Positions 10,675 to 23,800 of a stretch of DNA of 64,000 nucleotides are shown piece after piece; the first letter of the stretch is position 1, and every line of letters starts with the position of its first letter. This DNA is from Acanthaster planci. Lineage: Eukaryota; Echinodermata; Asteroidea; Valvatida; Acanthasteridae. Location: positions 2,618,147 to 2,682,146 of the forward strand of contig NW_019091364.1 of NCBI RefSeq assembly GCF_001949145.1, given 5' to 3'. The position numbers and the translations under genes are program-made. Under the pieces are notes generated by a model. That model did not search any database, had not been told where the DNA came from, and saw only the letters and a program-made list of their open reading frames with translations.

Positions 10675-11980
10675 TGTTCACTACAGCATGTGCATACAGA
10701 ACAGCAAAGATGTCTCCAAATGCTTCACACACTACACCTAGAAAAAACCAAATGGTAAAACCACATTAATAAGGAGAAGTATTAATGAGATGTCCTCTCA
10801 CGACACAATGAACTGGATTTGCAGATTCTTACACTGCATACTAAGTTATTCTGTGACCACTCTGTGATCTCCTTTACGACAATCTCACATGGAAGGTATT
10901 GTTTAGCCCCTAAATGTATCCATGTATTCTTAATGTTTCATATGGGCTTAAGAGAAATTATTTACAGAACATAACAGCATCGACAAGCTAGTTGCCCAGC
11001 ACTATCAATTTGCAACTGGCAGTTAATTTCAAGCATTTGGGAAAATTTGAACATCTACACAGCCTATGGTGACTGAATTGCGGGCTTGGGAACAGAAGGT
11101 TGAAATATGCACACTCCACACTGTCTGCTGCAAATGCCAGATCAGTTTGTAACAGGAATACAGGTCGAACAGGTTGTGGGTTAGACCGTGGGTTGTTTTC
11201 AGTCATGCATAAATTCATGCCCGTGTTATATTGGTGAAATCCTCCATACGGGTACTGCTCCAGCATAGCATCGACTGTAATGAGAGGAATTGCCGGAGGA
11301 TTTTGAAGGATTGAGGCAGTGGGCACCCCTCCACAGAACATATTCCAGAAATATTGGAGGATTGATGCAGTACCCAATTTTTCTCCTGGGGGCAGTTGGA
11401 GGCTTTTGAAGGATTGGATTAAGGGTGTATCCTCTGAAAAGGGCCTCGGCGGTTAGGGCTAAGAAACGTAGCCTGTACAAAACAATCAAACATTTAATGA
11501 GTAAGAAACCGCATTTCTTTGTAAGTGTTCTCATTTATGGGGAATCCAGAAAGCAACAAATGCTAGTTGGATTTGATGGGATAAATAGCTCAACCTATGT
11601 CCAGCTGTGGGTTGTGTTTGTGAGCGATACCTCATTTCTATGATGTACACTCGCTCAGGGGTGCGTGCAGGCTTCTGCACCTGGGGCATGGAGCGCGCAC
11701 GACCAATTTTCATTTAAATTTAAGGTCTTCATGTTGGCTCTGGGTAACCAGTTGACAAGGGCTTCCCTCTTTTTTGTATAAAATGAGGTGAGGAATGTTC
11801 TTGTGTATGGAAGGAATATGATTGTTTGACCTTGATTATCACAAATCTGCCAAAATCCCAGATTGGGTTTGCAGTGTGAGTATCTTGAGTCAGGCCAGTC
11901 GCTATCACTCGTATTTTACACAAGGCTTGACAAATTAAAGGAACCATGTACATGTAAAAGGATTTTAATCAGCGTTGCAT

Positions 11981-12186
11981 TAAGTCCATCGTAAGTCCTT
12001 TCACAAGTCCCTTCAGAGGTCCAGTCACAAGTCCCTTCACAAGTATAGCCACAAGTAACAGGATGAACAATGACAACAGAATGCTTTTGTAACAGCTCAC
12101 TTGAAGTTGAATAGCTTGTGAATTGGCTTAAGACTGAATGACTTGTGATGGACTTACAGGGACTTGCAGGGAGTTGTGATGGACTC
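11981..12186. repeat. CAAGTC-rich dispersed repeat, copy A
   Basis: Starts with degenerate CACAAGTCC units. It then has a core from 12051 (acaagtaacaggatgaacaa) to about 12170 (ggacttgcaggg) that matches 21951-22070 at many positions. CAAGTC units of the same flavour recur at 57150-57356. Confidence 0.45.
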
Positions 12187-13730
12187 AAATACAACACTGA
12201 TTTTTACAACTTGAATGCATGTAGCAAAGTCTTATTCACATGTTATAATGACTTTCCACCTTGTTTGTAGCAGTATACGAGGGAGATGTTTCATGCTGAT
12301 GAAGATTTCCATATTCATGGGCCAAAGCGTTATGTCAGTCAAGGCAGAATAGGAGTGTATCCATGGCTTTGTGTACAACATATGCGTGTTACCCTTTTTT
12401 TATATTTTCCTGGAGTGGGTACCACCTCATACTTGATTTTTCATGCGGAACAACCTGTTTGGACAATGATCCCCAAGCTGGACCACGAGAGGGCACAATA
12501 TACCCAGCAATGAGAGGCTCCTTCGGTTGGAATTTCACGTCGCTGGTTCACAAACGACTATGAAGTGCACGCGTTATGGGCAGTCGCAACAAGCAAAATA
12601 AACATTCCTGACCTGCACGGCTCTTTTCAAGTGATGAGGGGGGGTGCTTGTGCTTTTGGCGGAGAGCAGTGACCAATATTCTTCAAAACATTGTTGGGCA
12701 ATGTTGAAGGATGGATTTGGTAGCATCCATGTGCTCTTTTAACAAGGAAAGCCTTACACATCAAAATGGCGTCCTGGTGCGTACACGCACACAATACGTT
12801 GATAAGAGTGTTTCTTTATTAGTTGAAAATCTACCACTTTTATTCACTTCCACTGAAAACAGGTACTTTGATCTTGTTTGTTGCAGCCCACAATATTATG
12901 CATGTGTTCAAATATATGCAAAGCTTTCAACCTAAAAATGCCGAGTCATGCAGCTAGTAGTTATAGAGTTACATACATGTACAGGTTCATGTTACGTGTG
13001 TACTTGTAAGTAAGGCAGCACCCAAATTGAACACTCTTACATGTATTTGTGGCTTCAGCTGTGACTTGCCAGTGTACCAACGGCAAAAGCCAGAGCCGAT
13101 CCTGGTGCATCTGGAAGGATGTCGGTGTCAAATCACAACGCCTACTTGACTCTGGGTTTAAGTTGCTTGAAAGAGCAAGAGGAAGGTCTATGGTGGAACT
13201 GTACATGACCGTCCAAAGTGCTCAATTCATTTTCTTAATATTATATGTACTGACATAAAGCTGGACAACTATACAAGTCCGCTGTAGCTCTTCTTTTCCC
13301 AAGGGGGGCATGTTTTCAGGCTGAGCTGCATGCCATGGGATGAGGGGGTCTCTGGCATGCTCCCGGCCAAAAGTTTAACATTTCTCCTGCATTCTGTGGC
13401 ATTCTGTGTCACACTGTCTTTGATGCATACATGCACATGTGTATTTTGTTTTGTAACAGATTTGGCGCGTTCTAAATTCTCATTATTATTACTTTGAGAG
13501 AAAAAAAGGACTCGTTGAGGATCAGATATTTCCAGCTCACTGTTTACCATTTAATGTCACTAGCAACTGAACACGGTGGTGTATTCCCCATCCCAAAATG
13601 TTTAGTATACTGTAGGGGCTACATGTATAATGATCCCAACAAGCCAAACTCCAACACCATGGTTTGTTGGAATCTGTGGGGATGAGTACTGCATGAGTGT
13701 ACTGGCTGTGTTTTATGTGGAAGTATGCAC

Positions 13731-13733
<3 letters not shown>

Positions 13734-13762
<29 letters not shown>
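13734..13762. repeat. (GA)n microsatellite
   Basis: An uninterrupted GA dinucleotide run of 29 bases. Confidence 0.95.
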
Positions 13763-13764
<2 letters not shown>

Positions 13765-15779
13765 AAGTATTTATGTACATAGTGTACTCGCTGGTGTTCA
13801 GATTTGCAAGGATGTGGGAGGAACTAATTCACCCTAGGGAGTTAGGGATATGCTGATGAAATCGATAAGTCTGCCCCATCAGTGGATTGAGCTACACAAT
13901 CGGTCAATACTCATGCCATCTATCTAAGGCTAAACAAAAAATTAGTTGTGTTTCCTGAAAAAAAATTAGAGTGGTTAGTTGGGTAACATATTTGTTTTTA
14001 CTCTAAATATCTACAACCCAAAAAATTAAGGTCAGATGATGGTCTGGTATTTTTTGTTTTTTGGGGGAGAGGGATATATTTGCAACAGGTACCGCTACTA
14101 AGTCAGTGTCAGATTCATACTGTACATGTGCACGTCAACAATATCAGCACTGTGATTGAGTAGTAAAGCAGCTGGTTGTTGTAATACAAATACACAAGAG
14201 CCGTCCATCTCATGCAAAAAAAAAATAAAAATAAAAAAATAAAACAATACAATGTACAGGACAATGTACACAAAATTAGGCTCAGGGCAAGGCACCGTAA
14301 GTTTTACTATTTTACTGATTTGTTAAATAAAAAGATACAGGTTTTGTGTGATTTTCTAGGTTGGGTCGGGTAACCAGAAACACAGCCAATTTTTTGTTTG
14401 GCCCAATGAAATTCAATCAGTCAATCCCTTTTTTCTCTATTTTGTGTGTGGAGAAGGTTGTTTTCTAAAGGGGGCAGACAAACCTGAAATTTCCTTCAAG
14501 ATCAGCAGTGCTGTGTGATCCTCTACATGTACATTTCCCATTCTCGACCCAATCAATCACACATCATAATTGCCTGCATGTATTAATCAGGGCCAATCTC
14601 CTCTTGGAGTGTCTGCATATCATATTCCCTCCCTTCCACCGCTAAAAAAAAAACCTCATCCAAAATAAACTGTGAACAAAGAACTGAATTAGCCAAAATA
14701 ACGGACACATTGCACCCAACAGGACAAAACGATGATGGACGAGAGACCAGACAGGAGAGGATTGGGAAATCCAGTAACCTTCAAAAAAAGGCTTTTAGTT
14801 TTGGGAAAACAGTGGCATCATGATGCTTCACTTTTTTCCATCTGCCTGATTATTCATGTCAGTGTAGTCGATTCAGAATTCAAACTTGAATGTAGAGGAC
14901 ACTTTGTTCGGGACTGCCAACTGTAACTCGAACCTGTGCAAGCTGCGATGCTAATTTTCATTACGAGCAAGATGCTAGGGTTGTGGATTAATATTATGGT
15001 CATGACGGAAGCAGATATCAGACACCATCCTTGTAAACTTATTTCAGTAAAACTAAAAGTAAAAAAGCACAAATGGTCTACACAACACGGGGTGTCTTTG
15101 AAAAGTGGGAACGCATTAGACATTTACACTGAACTGTTACTAGTGTTTGGTGTATGATTGCTGTATTTCGGCTTCGCCATGTTTGTTATTATTGTCATGG
15201 TGAATGTGGCTTTTTAGTTTTTCTATGGATGTTTCATTTCCACGATATTTACAAGACGTTTAAGCTTGACATTGCAACAATTTTCAGAAGTTCACAAAAT
15301 TACTCCTGAGTGGCAGGTTAACACTATTCGGTTTATTGAATTAACATGCCTAAACAGACAAAATAAAAATGTTACCTTTGTGTGGAAATCCATTGTCTAC
15401 ATCATGTAGCAGTCATACTAAATTATGCCAAAGCCATCCAAATTTTATGCTGATTTTCAGTGATTTTGAGATGTAAAACTGGTCATTACTCTGGAATAAT
15501 TCACGGTTTGATGAAATATCCCTCATTGAGTTGCAAATTTCGCACACTTTCACTCAGCCTCAGGAAACAGTAAACCCCGAAACTCTTTCAAATAAAAAGG
15601 ATTTAGGCCTAGGCCTACAAAAATTATGAACGTGGGCCCACATGTAGTTTCAAAATGTTCAGTCCACCATCATCATGACCATGTCTACTACTAGATGGTT
15701 GTCATGGTTGTGGCAAATACAAAGATCTGCTCAAAAAATTTGCCAAAATGGACCACAACCTTAGGCCTACCTGTGAAAA

Positions 15780-15990
15780 CTTCGACGCCTGACTATATCC
15801 AGCGTCAGGCGTCAGCCACCACCACTGCACGTCCGTCCACCGTCCTCTGTATGTACGGGGTCGAGAGCAATGCCGGCTTGCCGTCCGGTACGGTCCACAG
15901 CCAGCAAGCTGGGCACCGCTACGCGGTTGCCGTGGTCCTGCACGACCCACGGGTGGGCAGTTGCTCGTCACCGCATCTTCCTGAAAGGGT
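15780..15990. promoter_or_regulatory. GC-rich, CpG-dense segment; possible promoter or 5' exon
   Basis: It stands out from its AT-rich surroundings by GC content and many CpG dinucleotides, and is open in one frame on each strand (about 100 and 89 codons) without any recognisable domain. Its place between two divergent genes makes a shared promoter or a 5' UTR exon plausible, but no core promoter motif identifies it. Confidence 0.25.
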
Positions 15991-17710
15991 TTCCTGATGA
16001 TAATTCACAAGAAGTGCCCAAGCGCACCTTTTGGCCCAAAATGCTTCTCGTTGTTAGTCTTTACCAAGTCCCGCGTAAAGCATACGCCGACTCCATTATG
16101 CCCATGTATACGTCAGCATTCTGATCACGAGAGGTCGCTGACAAATGAGGGTCAAAATTTTAGCAACTAAGTGCACTCTTTCCGCTAAAGATGTATAATG
16201 AAACCGTTCGAATTTACTACCAAACGAATGTATGACACTTCGTGTAACTGATTTGATAAAAATTATTTTCGTTTCTAGATTGCTTTCTTCGATTAAATTG
16301 GATTTTTTTTTCAATCAAAGAGCTTGTCCTGCCGCAGATGCGCAGACATTTTTATTTAACTTGCATCATGGGAAATGTCATAGTCTGGTGGCGTTGTTCA
16401 AGTTCCGTTAACTATAAAAATCGCCTAAGTTGAGAAAGTGAACCAGACCCAGTTGGGGGTTGAAGGATTGGATTTGCACAAAACTTAACTCGCGAGGATA
16501 GAGATCCCAGAACATCTGATATGTTTCTTAGGGCCTAGAAACTACGATTGATGTTCACACATGTATTACAAAGTTTGATATGTCAAGAACAGTGACAGAT
16601 GCAGGTCTGTGTGTTTGCCATTTGTTAGGAAAGAGTTTCATATCATGTGGGATGCCACTCGACACCCTGACATGTCAATTGTCAATGCCTGTCACAAATC
16701 CCATAAGTTATAATAACTATGACTGTGAGACTGGTCTGAAAAATTCGAAGTGTTTTCTGCGTAAAGGACTTGTTTTTTCCTCCTAAATTGAACTTTTCTG
16801 GACACTTTTTTGCTTTCTGATAGCCAATAGATCACTGTAGTCATGGACGATGCTGTAGGGAATAGCTACCTCCATGAACTCTTCCCATTTACATGATTTA
16901 TAATTTAACAGTTGACCCTCGTTACATGTCCTGTTAACATGGCTAAGTTACTAAGACGTACTAATGCTAGGTGTTAACGACAGTGACTGTTGTTAAGCTT
17001 GTTTGTTTGCCGGTTATGTGTTTCCTGTCAGTGGCTGTTCGGGCATGTCAGGGGTGTTCATGAGAAGATTCCCCCTTCCCCCAGTATACATGCCCATGCT
17101 CCCGGCCCCGCCATGCCCGGAGTCAGAAAACTTGTTAAAACTGGTTGTCTTGATTATAAAAAAAAAAAGACCCGTCCATAACGTTAGACCTGTTGTTCTT
17201 TGCAGAAACACCTGACACTTGACGGTGGCAAAACTAATTTCGGGGAAATTATTCCGCCAGTCGTGCCAATTTTTAAAAAAATGATGAATAACATTAACAA
17301 GAAGGTATGATGAGGGGAGATTGAATGCAGAGACACCCTTTTATGGCTTCAGAAAGCCCACCCCCCATTTAGAAAATGTCACCCTACCCCAATCATACAC
17401 CCCACCACTCGGGCACCTAACTCCAGAAAGCTCTAAGAGGTTTTACAAACCTTACAAATAGTTATGAAAACTGTGCATGAAAGTTTTGCTTTTCTGATCG
17501 TAAAGAATTTCAGTCTTTATGCAGTAAGACAGCTTGAGTACTTATATGTGGTGTCTGTGAATGATAGTGGCCATCAACAGGTCTGACCCAACTGCAACAC
17601 CCTAAGTTGGGATCGTCCAACCATAGTTCGGGCTCTCCCATCTTAAGTTGGGACTAGTAGAGTGCTTTGGTTGGGATAAAAACTCAGTGTTACTTATTTT
17701 GTTTTGACAG

Positions 17711-17818
17711 TGCGTGGGGGTGTTGGTCACACAACCTTTGGGGTGGAGGTTGAAGGGAGCATCAATGCCATCAGTGCCCGCCGGGACTCGTCACAAGTTG
17801 TAGTGGCTGGCAGATCAG
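17711..17818 (+). CDS. WDR24: WDR24 exon (first recognised)
   Basis: Encodes [20 protein letters not shown] and [15 protein letters not shown], matching human [18 protein letters not shown]. The acceptor TTGACAG leaves two bases of an incomplete codon, so an upstream exon ending with one base is required. Donor TCAG/GTATGT. Confidence 0.9.
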
Positions 17819-20800
17819 GTATGTATGGCCATGGAGTGGCTGGGGCTTTGGGTTTTTTGTCATTTCACATCTTGCAGTGAACAGCTGCAGCCGAAGAAAA
17901 TGAGGTCCATTCAGACACTTGACCTCACAATCCATAATCAAGCATTGACAGTTGCCTATTGTGTCACCCTGCAGTTTTTAAGATCTTCCATGTGGAGGAG
18001 TGCAGCTTCAGGGAGACACTGAATCTGCGCGTCGGTCGGATCACGCTCAGGTACAGCTGCAGCGACGTCGTCTGGCATCCGTTAAAAGGTTGGACCTCTG
18101 TTCTGACTTCACCACACTCCCTTGCCCTGTCCAGTTTGAAGTGCTTCTTCTTTTCTGCCCAAGACTTCATCTCTCACTTTTCCTGTTTCTTTGTAGTTAA
18201 CCTTTTCTCCTTTTCATCCCAACCTGCTTAATTACATGACCTCTCTTCAGGTTACTTACTTAAATCCACCAAATGGTTTTGTAAGATTTAGTGGGATTGA
18301 GGAAGGTGGAAGCCAGCAGTTGTGAGACACTGTCTGAAATAAATTTCTGGAGCTATTGTCGGCATGCACCAGAGTGTTTACAACTAGCAAAGACCTTGAT
18401 GAATCTCTAGACATGAGATTTGGATGTGACCTCTCTCTGGGGGCTTAATCCTGCTTGGAGAGCTCAAGTGGAAAGAATCTACTCCTGATTTTTTGCCCAG
18501 TGTTGGAGTCTAGAAGATTCTTTTCAAGAATTCTTGCCTGGCTGTAGCAGTGTTAGTGCCTGCCATTAACTCCAACAACTCTCTAGACATGAGATTTGGA
18601 TGTGACCTCTCTCTGGGGGCTTAATGCTGCTTGGAGAGCTCAAGTGGAAAGAATCTACCACTGCTTTTGGGCGCAGTGTTGGAGTCTAGAAGATTCTTTT
18701 CAAGAATTCTTGCCTGGCTGTAGCAGTGTTAGTGCCTGCCATTAACTCCAACATTCATTTCGTTTCGGTAGATGAACTCCTGGCGACGGGTGCGACCAAC
18801 GGCCACGTGTGCACCTGGAACTTGCTGAAGCACCAGGGAAACAAGCTGGAGCACGAGTTCACCAACCACAGCCGGGGGGTCAACCGGGTCTCCTTCCACC
18901 CCCTGGAGTGGTACATCCTGCTCAGTGGCTCGCAAGACGGAACCATGAAATTCTTTGTAAGTGCTCCTGCCGACGAGTCCGCGTGAATCGCAGCAAATAT
19001 TCCGAGCCAGCGGGACGTAAATTGTGTCTAAAAAAAGTCGGCTTGGTCGTAAATCCATTTCTGATTTTCTGTTGGAATTTTTCCCTGACAGGATCTGCGG
19101 AGTAATCTCTGTGAAGCTACGTTTGGCGGCAAACAGAACGAGAGCGTGCGTGACATCCAATTCAGCCCGCACGACTCTTTCTACTTTGCCACCACATCGG
19201 ACACTGGAGGAATACAGGTGAGACACCCCGTTGCAAAACGCGAGTGAAGTCACATCCAACCAAATTCCAAGAGTGCAATATCCACAACAAGAGAACAGAA
19301 ACGTTACAGCACTTCACAATAGGGTGTGAGTTGAGTTTTAGGTCTCTGAAACTTTGCACAGAGCAAGGTTGCGCGTAAGCATGCAGTGGATTTCTTGCCT
19401 GGGTAAAAGACGCACCAGATGTTCGGTTTTTGCCAACACATCATGCATGCACGGTTGTTTGCGCAGGGAACGCGCACACTCTGAAAGTACATTAAACTGC
19501 TAAGGTAAAGCTCATCACTGCCAGGGCGTGCATGCGTTGACCCAAACCGCTCTTTGATGCCCCTTAGGAGTTAATAACTGTCTGCGCACTGTCCTGTATA
19601 AAACACCTGCCTCATCAGAGTGGATTGCCACAGTTCAAAAATGTTCAACAAATTCGGGTTTAAACTTAGGGGTCGAATTACTTCAGTGGCGACTGTGGCG
19701 CCACGCTTTCGTGCAGGTTGCATGCACATGTTGAGTGGCTCTTGGACCAATAGGGTACTGTGACCCTGCCAAAATGGATGCGATTTAAGTTAACGCGAGG
19801 GGCGCGCGACTTTGGTGCCAACGTTGTAATTGCGTCTCCACAGATTAGTCTGTGACCTAGCTTAAAAGGTGTCGAGGCTTTTACCGTGTGGGAAAACTTC
19901 TTGTTTCATTCCTCAACACAGACCTGGGATTTCCGCCGATCAGATAAGTACTTGCTGAACAATGTGGCCCACATTGGCCCTGCGTTTGCACTAGACTGGC
20001 ACCCCGAAGACAGAAACGCCATCGCGACGTGCGGACGAGACAAGTTGATCAAGGTGAGCTAGGTGCATTCTGGGTAAATTTAGGAAAAAATGAACTTTAT
20101 CAAACCACAACCCATCAGTACAGAAATGTGAAATTATTCAACTTTAAGCAAAAAATATGAAAATATTTTTGGTCCGATTACCTATCATCATTTGACGGCT
20201 AGTGAGGAGTAAGACGGTACTATTCGTTGCAGGTCTGGAAATTAGACAACAGTGACAATGGGATGACAGTAGAGAACACCGTGTACTGCATCGCGTCGGT
20301 AGCCCGCGTCAAGTGGCGACCGAACAAGAAGTACTACATAGCGAGCTGCTCCCAAGTGGTGGACCAGACGATATGCGTTTGGGACGTCCGCAGGCCCTAT
20401 ATGCCCTTTGCTGTGTTTGAGGAGCATAAAGACATGGCTACGGGTGAGTATCTGCAATAGACCCAGAGCATATCCGCTTGAGGGCGCTTTATGATGAGCT
20501 AAAAATAAAATAATTGGGCACTAACAGTCCAGGTGTGTGGACCACTGGACAGGAATGGAGAGGCCACGAATTTTTTCCCCAAACAGTTGTGGTTTTCTGT
20601 CTTGTGTTTGGTCTGTTACCTGCATATCAAACGTATCGTTCTTGACCACCCAAACCAAACCAAGAATGTTACTTTCTCACTTGTTTATTTACAATTTTAA
20701 AAAACAAAAAGTAAAAACAACAGAGAGGATTTGAACCCGAGACGAAGGATTTCAATTCGGGAGTACTCCCGACCAATCCACACATCAGCTGCCAAGCTAT

Positions 20801-23800
20801 GGTGAATTTAATACTCGTATACCTGATTATCTAGCCCCTCTTTAAAGCCTTGGACAAATTTATGAATAATGCATAAGCACAGAGGGCGCCCTCTTTCGAA
20901 ACGGTCGGATCTGGTTGGGAAAATAAATATACATGGGCAGGCCTTCACCGTATTAAAGGGAACAGTTTCTTTGTTAGGCAAATTAGGACCGAGTTATGAG
21001 GACATTTCTTTGTCCCCACAACGTTTTCAGTCCCCACAAAAATCATTGTAGTGGTGAGTGTAGCTACCCACAGAAATGGAGCAAATTTGTGTGCTGTTCC
21101 ATGTTTGAATTTATGAAGACGTGAGATCCACGTAACGAAGGCAGTGGAGACGTGTTGACTTGCCCAGGGTCACAGACAATCCCCCCCCCAAAAAAAAACA
21201 AATTAGGAGAATGGGAAGGTAAGGATCTCATCAAAGAATGAAAACGAGCAATCAAGGAACCATGATAAAAACTTCAGGTTGAGAGAGTGCTCACCGTGTG
21301 AGTAAAATGAGGTTTTCTCATCGTTTTTTCCGAACAACATGAAACTAAAGGAATGCTCACACTCGGTATGTAATGTAACGCATGTGCCATCACTGCATTC
21401 AAATTTGCATATTCTATACTAATGTAAACAGCACTGATGTTTCAATTCCATGGCATCTCAGATGAGGAAGTCACTACTGGCAAATATAGATGAAATTTCA
21501 GTCAGAACATGCCACATGCCAAGTAATGGGTAGCGGTCAGTGTATTCTTTCCTCAATTTTGACTCTTTAGGTGTGGTTTGGAAGGATCCTCACGTCTTCA
21601 TGTCCGGAGGCAAGGATGGTATGCTTTACCATCATATCTTCAAGGATGCCAAACGCCCCGCAGAAAGCGGTGTAAGTTTGCCTCAAGTGGTCTGAATCGC
21701 TCAACGGCACAGTCCAACGTAGAGGTTTCTCAGACACAATTATGTAACAAATCCTACGCAAATTAATTGTGATTTTGGCTTTTTACCCAAATTTTTGATG
21801 ACATCTTAATATCCGACATGTGTGACCTTTGACCGAAGTTGCAGGCAGAAGTGCCAGAACTGACCTTATGTCCATCACAGTGTATATCACCCAAGAAAAT
21901 TGTGGCAGCCCTGAATGTGACGCATTGGAATAATTTGACCAAGTGATAGTGTGTCAAGTCGTAAGTAGCGGGATGGACAATGATAAAGGAAGGCTGATGT
22001 CACTGTTCATTTGAATGGCTTCTTATATGTCTGAAGACGAAATGACTCGCGATGGGACTTGCACGGACTTGTATTTGGTCACAGAGTCACGACCATTTAG
22101 CCTGGGTGACTGCAGAATTCTCCCGTTGTTACATCTGCCCCCCCCCCCACAGAGCCCAGTGGGTGTATCCATGAGCCTCCACGGCAACATCTGCCACGTT
22201 CTGAGCAAATCCAGCCAGACCGAGAGCCAGCAGCAGGCCGCCAGCTACTCCAACACGCGCAAACCCATGAGCTTCCGCCGCAGGGGACCGGCCGGCATGC
22301 AGGACGTCTTCCAGCCCTACGAGAGCTCCATGCTGGTTTACAAGAACCAGGAGAAGGACACGGTAAACACGTAACTCGTGTGTTTCCATACGTATGCCCT
22401 TGAGCAAGACAGTTTACAACAATTGTTTCCTTCCAGTCTTGTGCCGATTGTTGCCTGGCAGGGCAGTCCCTGTTCTTGAAACATTCTCTGATTGTTTCCT
22501 GTAATTTTTCTCTGAATATGATCGGAATTCTTGTGTTGTACTGTTAATCCCTTCGCAGTTTTCAGACTTGTTCCTGGCCTGTGCTCAAAGATTCCAGCTG
22601 ACAGGCCGTCCGTTTCCTGAACTGTGCGAACACAACGCTAAGGTTTCCCGTGAGCTGGGACGGTATCAGGTACAGTCATAGGTGGCAACACAAATCCTTT
22701 TTGCAAATCTTTGGAGCTCTGCGAAGAAGCCAAACAATCTCAGTGTTCCAGCCAGAAGTGAATCACTTGGTAGCATTCCATCATCTCAAAATTGGAAGTC
22801 AGTGTTGCTGCTGTAGACAGACCTATAACAAGGCCTGACAGGCTTTATCACCAGTTGCACCCAGTGCTCTACAGTGTCAGGGTCAAGGAATCTTTGTCTT
22901 GTTTTTTGTTTCTTGCCTAAATGTACTGCTTAACCCTCCTACGCTGAAGTCACTCTTTGGCTCTTTTGGTAAACACCTCAAAGAAGCACAGCTGTGTCGT
23001 GTTGTGCACTGCACCAACTGTCCCTCACAGGAATACCAGATTGNNNNNNNNNNNNNNNNNNNNNNNNNNNNNNNNNNNNNNNNNNNNNNNNNNNNNNNNT
23101 TAATGCTGAAAAAGAACTTTATTAGACCACTTGCATTTTCTGTGTTCTCAGTGGGGTTTGTTCCGGGAATTCTCACATTTCTCAAGCTATTCTCAAAGCA
23201 TTGACAGATCCGTGAATTCTTTGCACAAATGTCGTTGCAGGTTGCCCAGACGTGGAACATGCTGAAGCTGATGTACAGTGACAATCCTATGGCAAAGCCA
23301 GCAATTGCCCAGCCAGAAAGCCTCAAGCAGACTGATGCTGAACGAGGTGCAGTACTGTACCTTTTAAGTACTTGAGAAGTACTAGGCTGCAGTGCTACAC
23401 TTTAAGTACTTAGGATATATTACTTAGGAAATCTTGATGATCATTGTACCACACTTAAGTGCTTTTGAAGTACTCAACTTCAGTACTGTACTTGTTAAGT
23501 ACTTATGAACTACTCAACCACTACTTTACTTTTGAAGTACGTGTGAAGTACCCCATAACACTTTTGTACTTTTGAAGAATTAGAGTATAAAATAGGATTT
23601 GTGAAGCAATTTGCTCATAAAACAATTTGTGGAGTGTTTATGTAGTACTTCACCTCAGCATTGCAATTTTGTTACCATTACTGTAGTCCCAGAGCTTTCA
23701 GTGACACCCCAGCCGAACGACAACACCGTGGAGTCTGCAGCCGGACAGACAGACGACGACTCGGCCCTGAGTGACAGCGAGCTGGACGGCGGCCACACGC

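Larger units (their letters stand above)
10675..17710. other. Head-to-head intergenic region between CDK12 and WDR24
   Basis: About 7 kb separate the CDK12 start codon from the first recognised WDR24 exon. It should contain the promoters and 5' UTR exons of both genes and the short first coding exon of WDR24, none of which could be fixed. It holds simple repeats, a CAAGTC-rich dispersed repeat (11981-12186) and a GC-rich segment (15780-15990). Open frames of 60-130 codons occur by chance and carry no recognisable domain. Confidence 0.5.

Noticed and set aside
15695-15997. Overlapping open frames on both strands in the GC-rich segment
   Set aside because: No domain, and both strands are open because of base composition; kept only as a possible promoter or 5' exon.
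17290-17310. Possible WDR24 start exon (ATGATGAATAAC... before GTATGA)
   Set aside because: It ends in phase 0, but the next exon needs one preceding base.
10675-17710. An additional protein-coding gene between CDK12 and WDR24
   Set aside because: No frame showed conserved domains or a chain of phase-matched exons.
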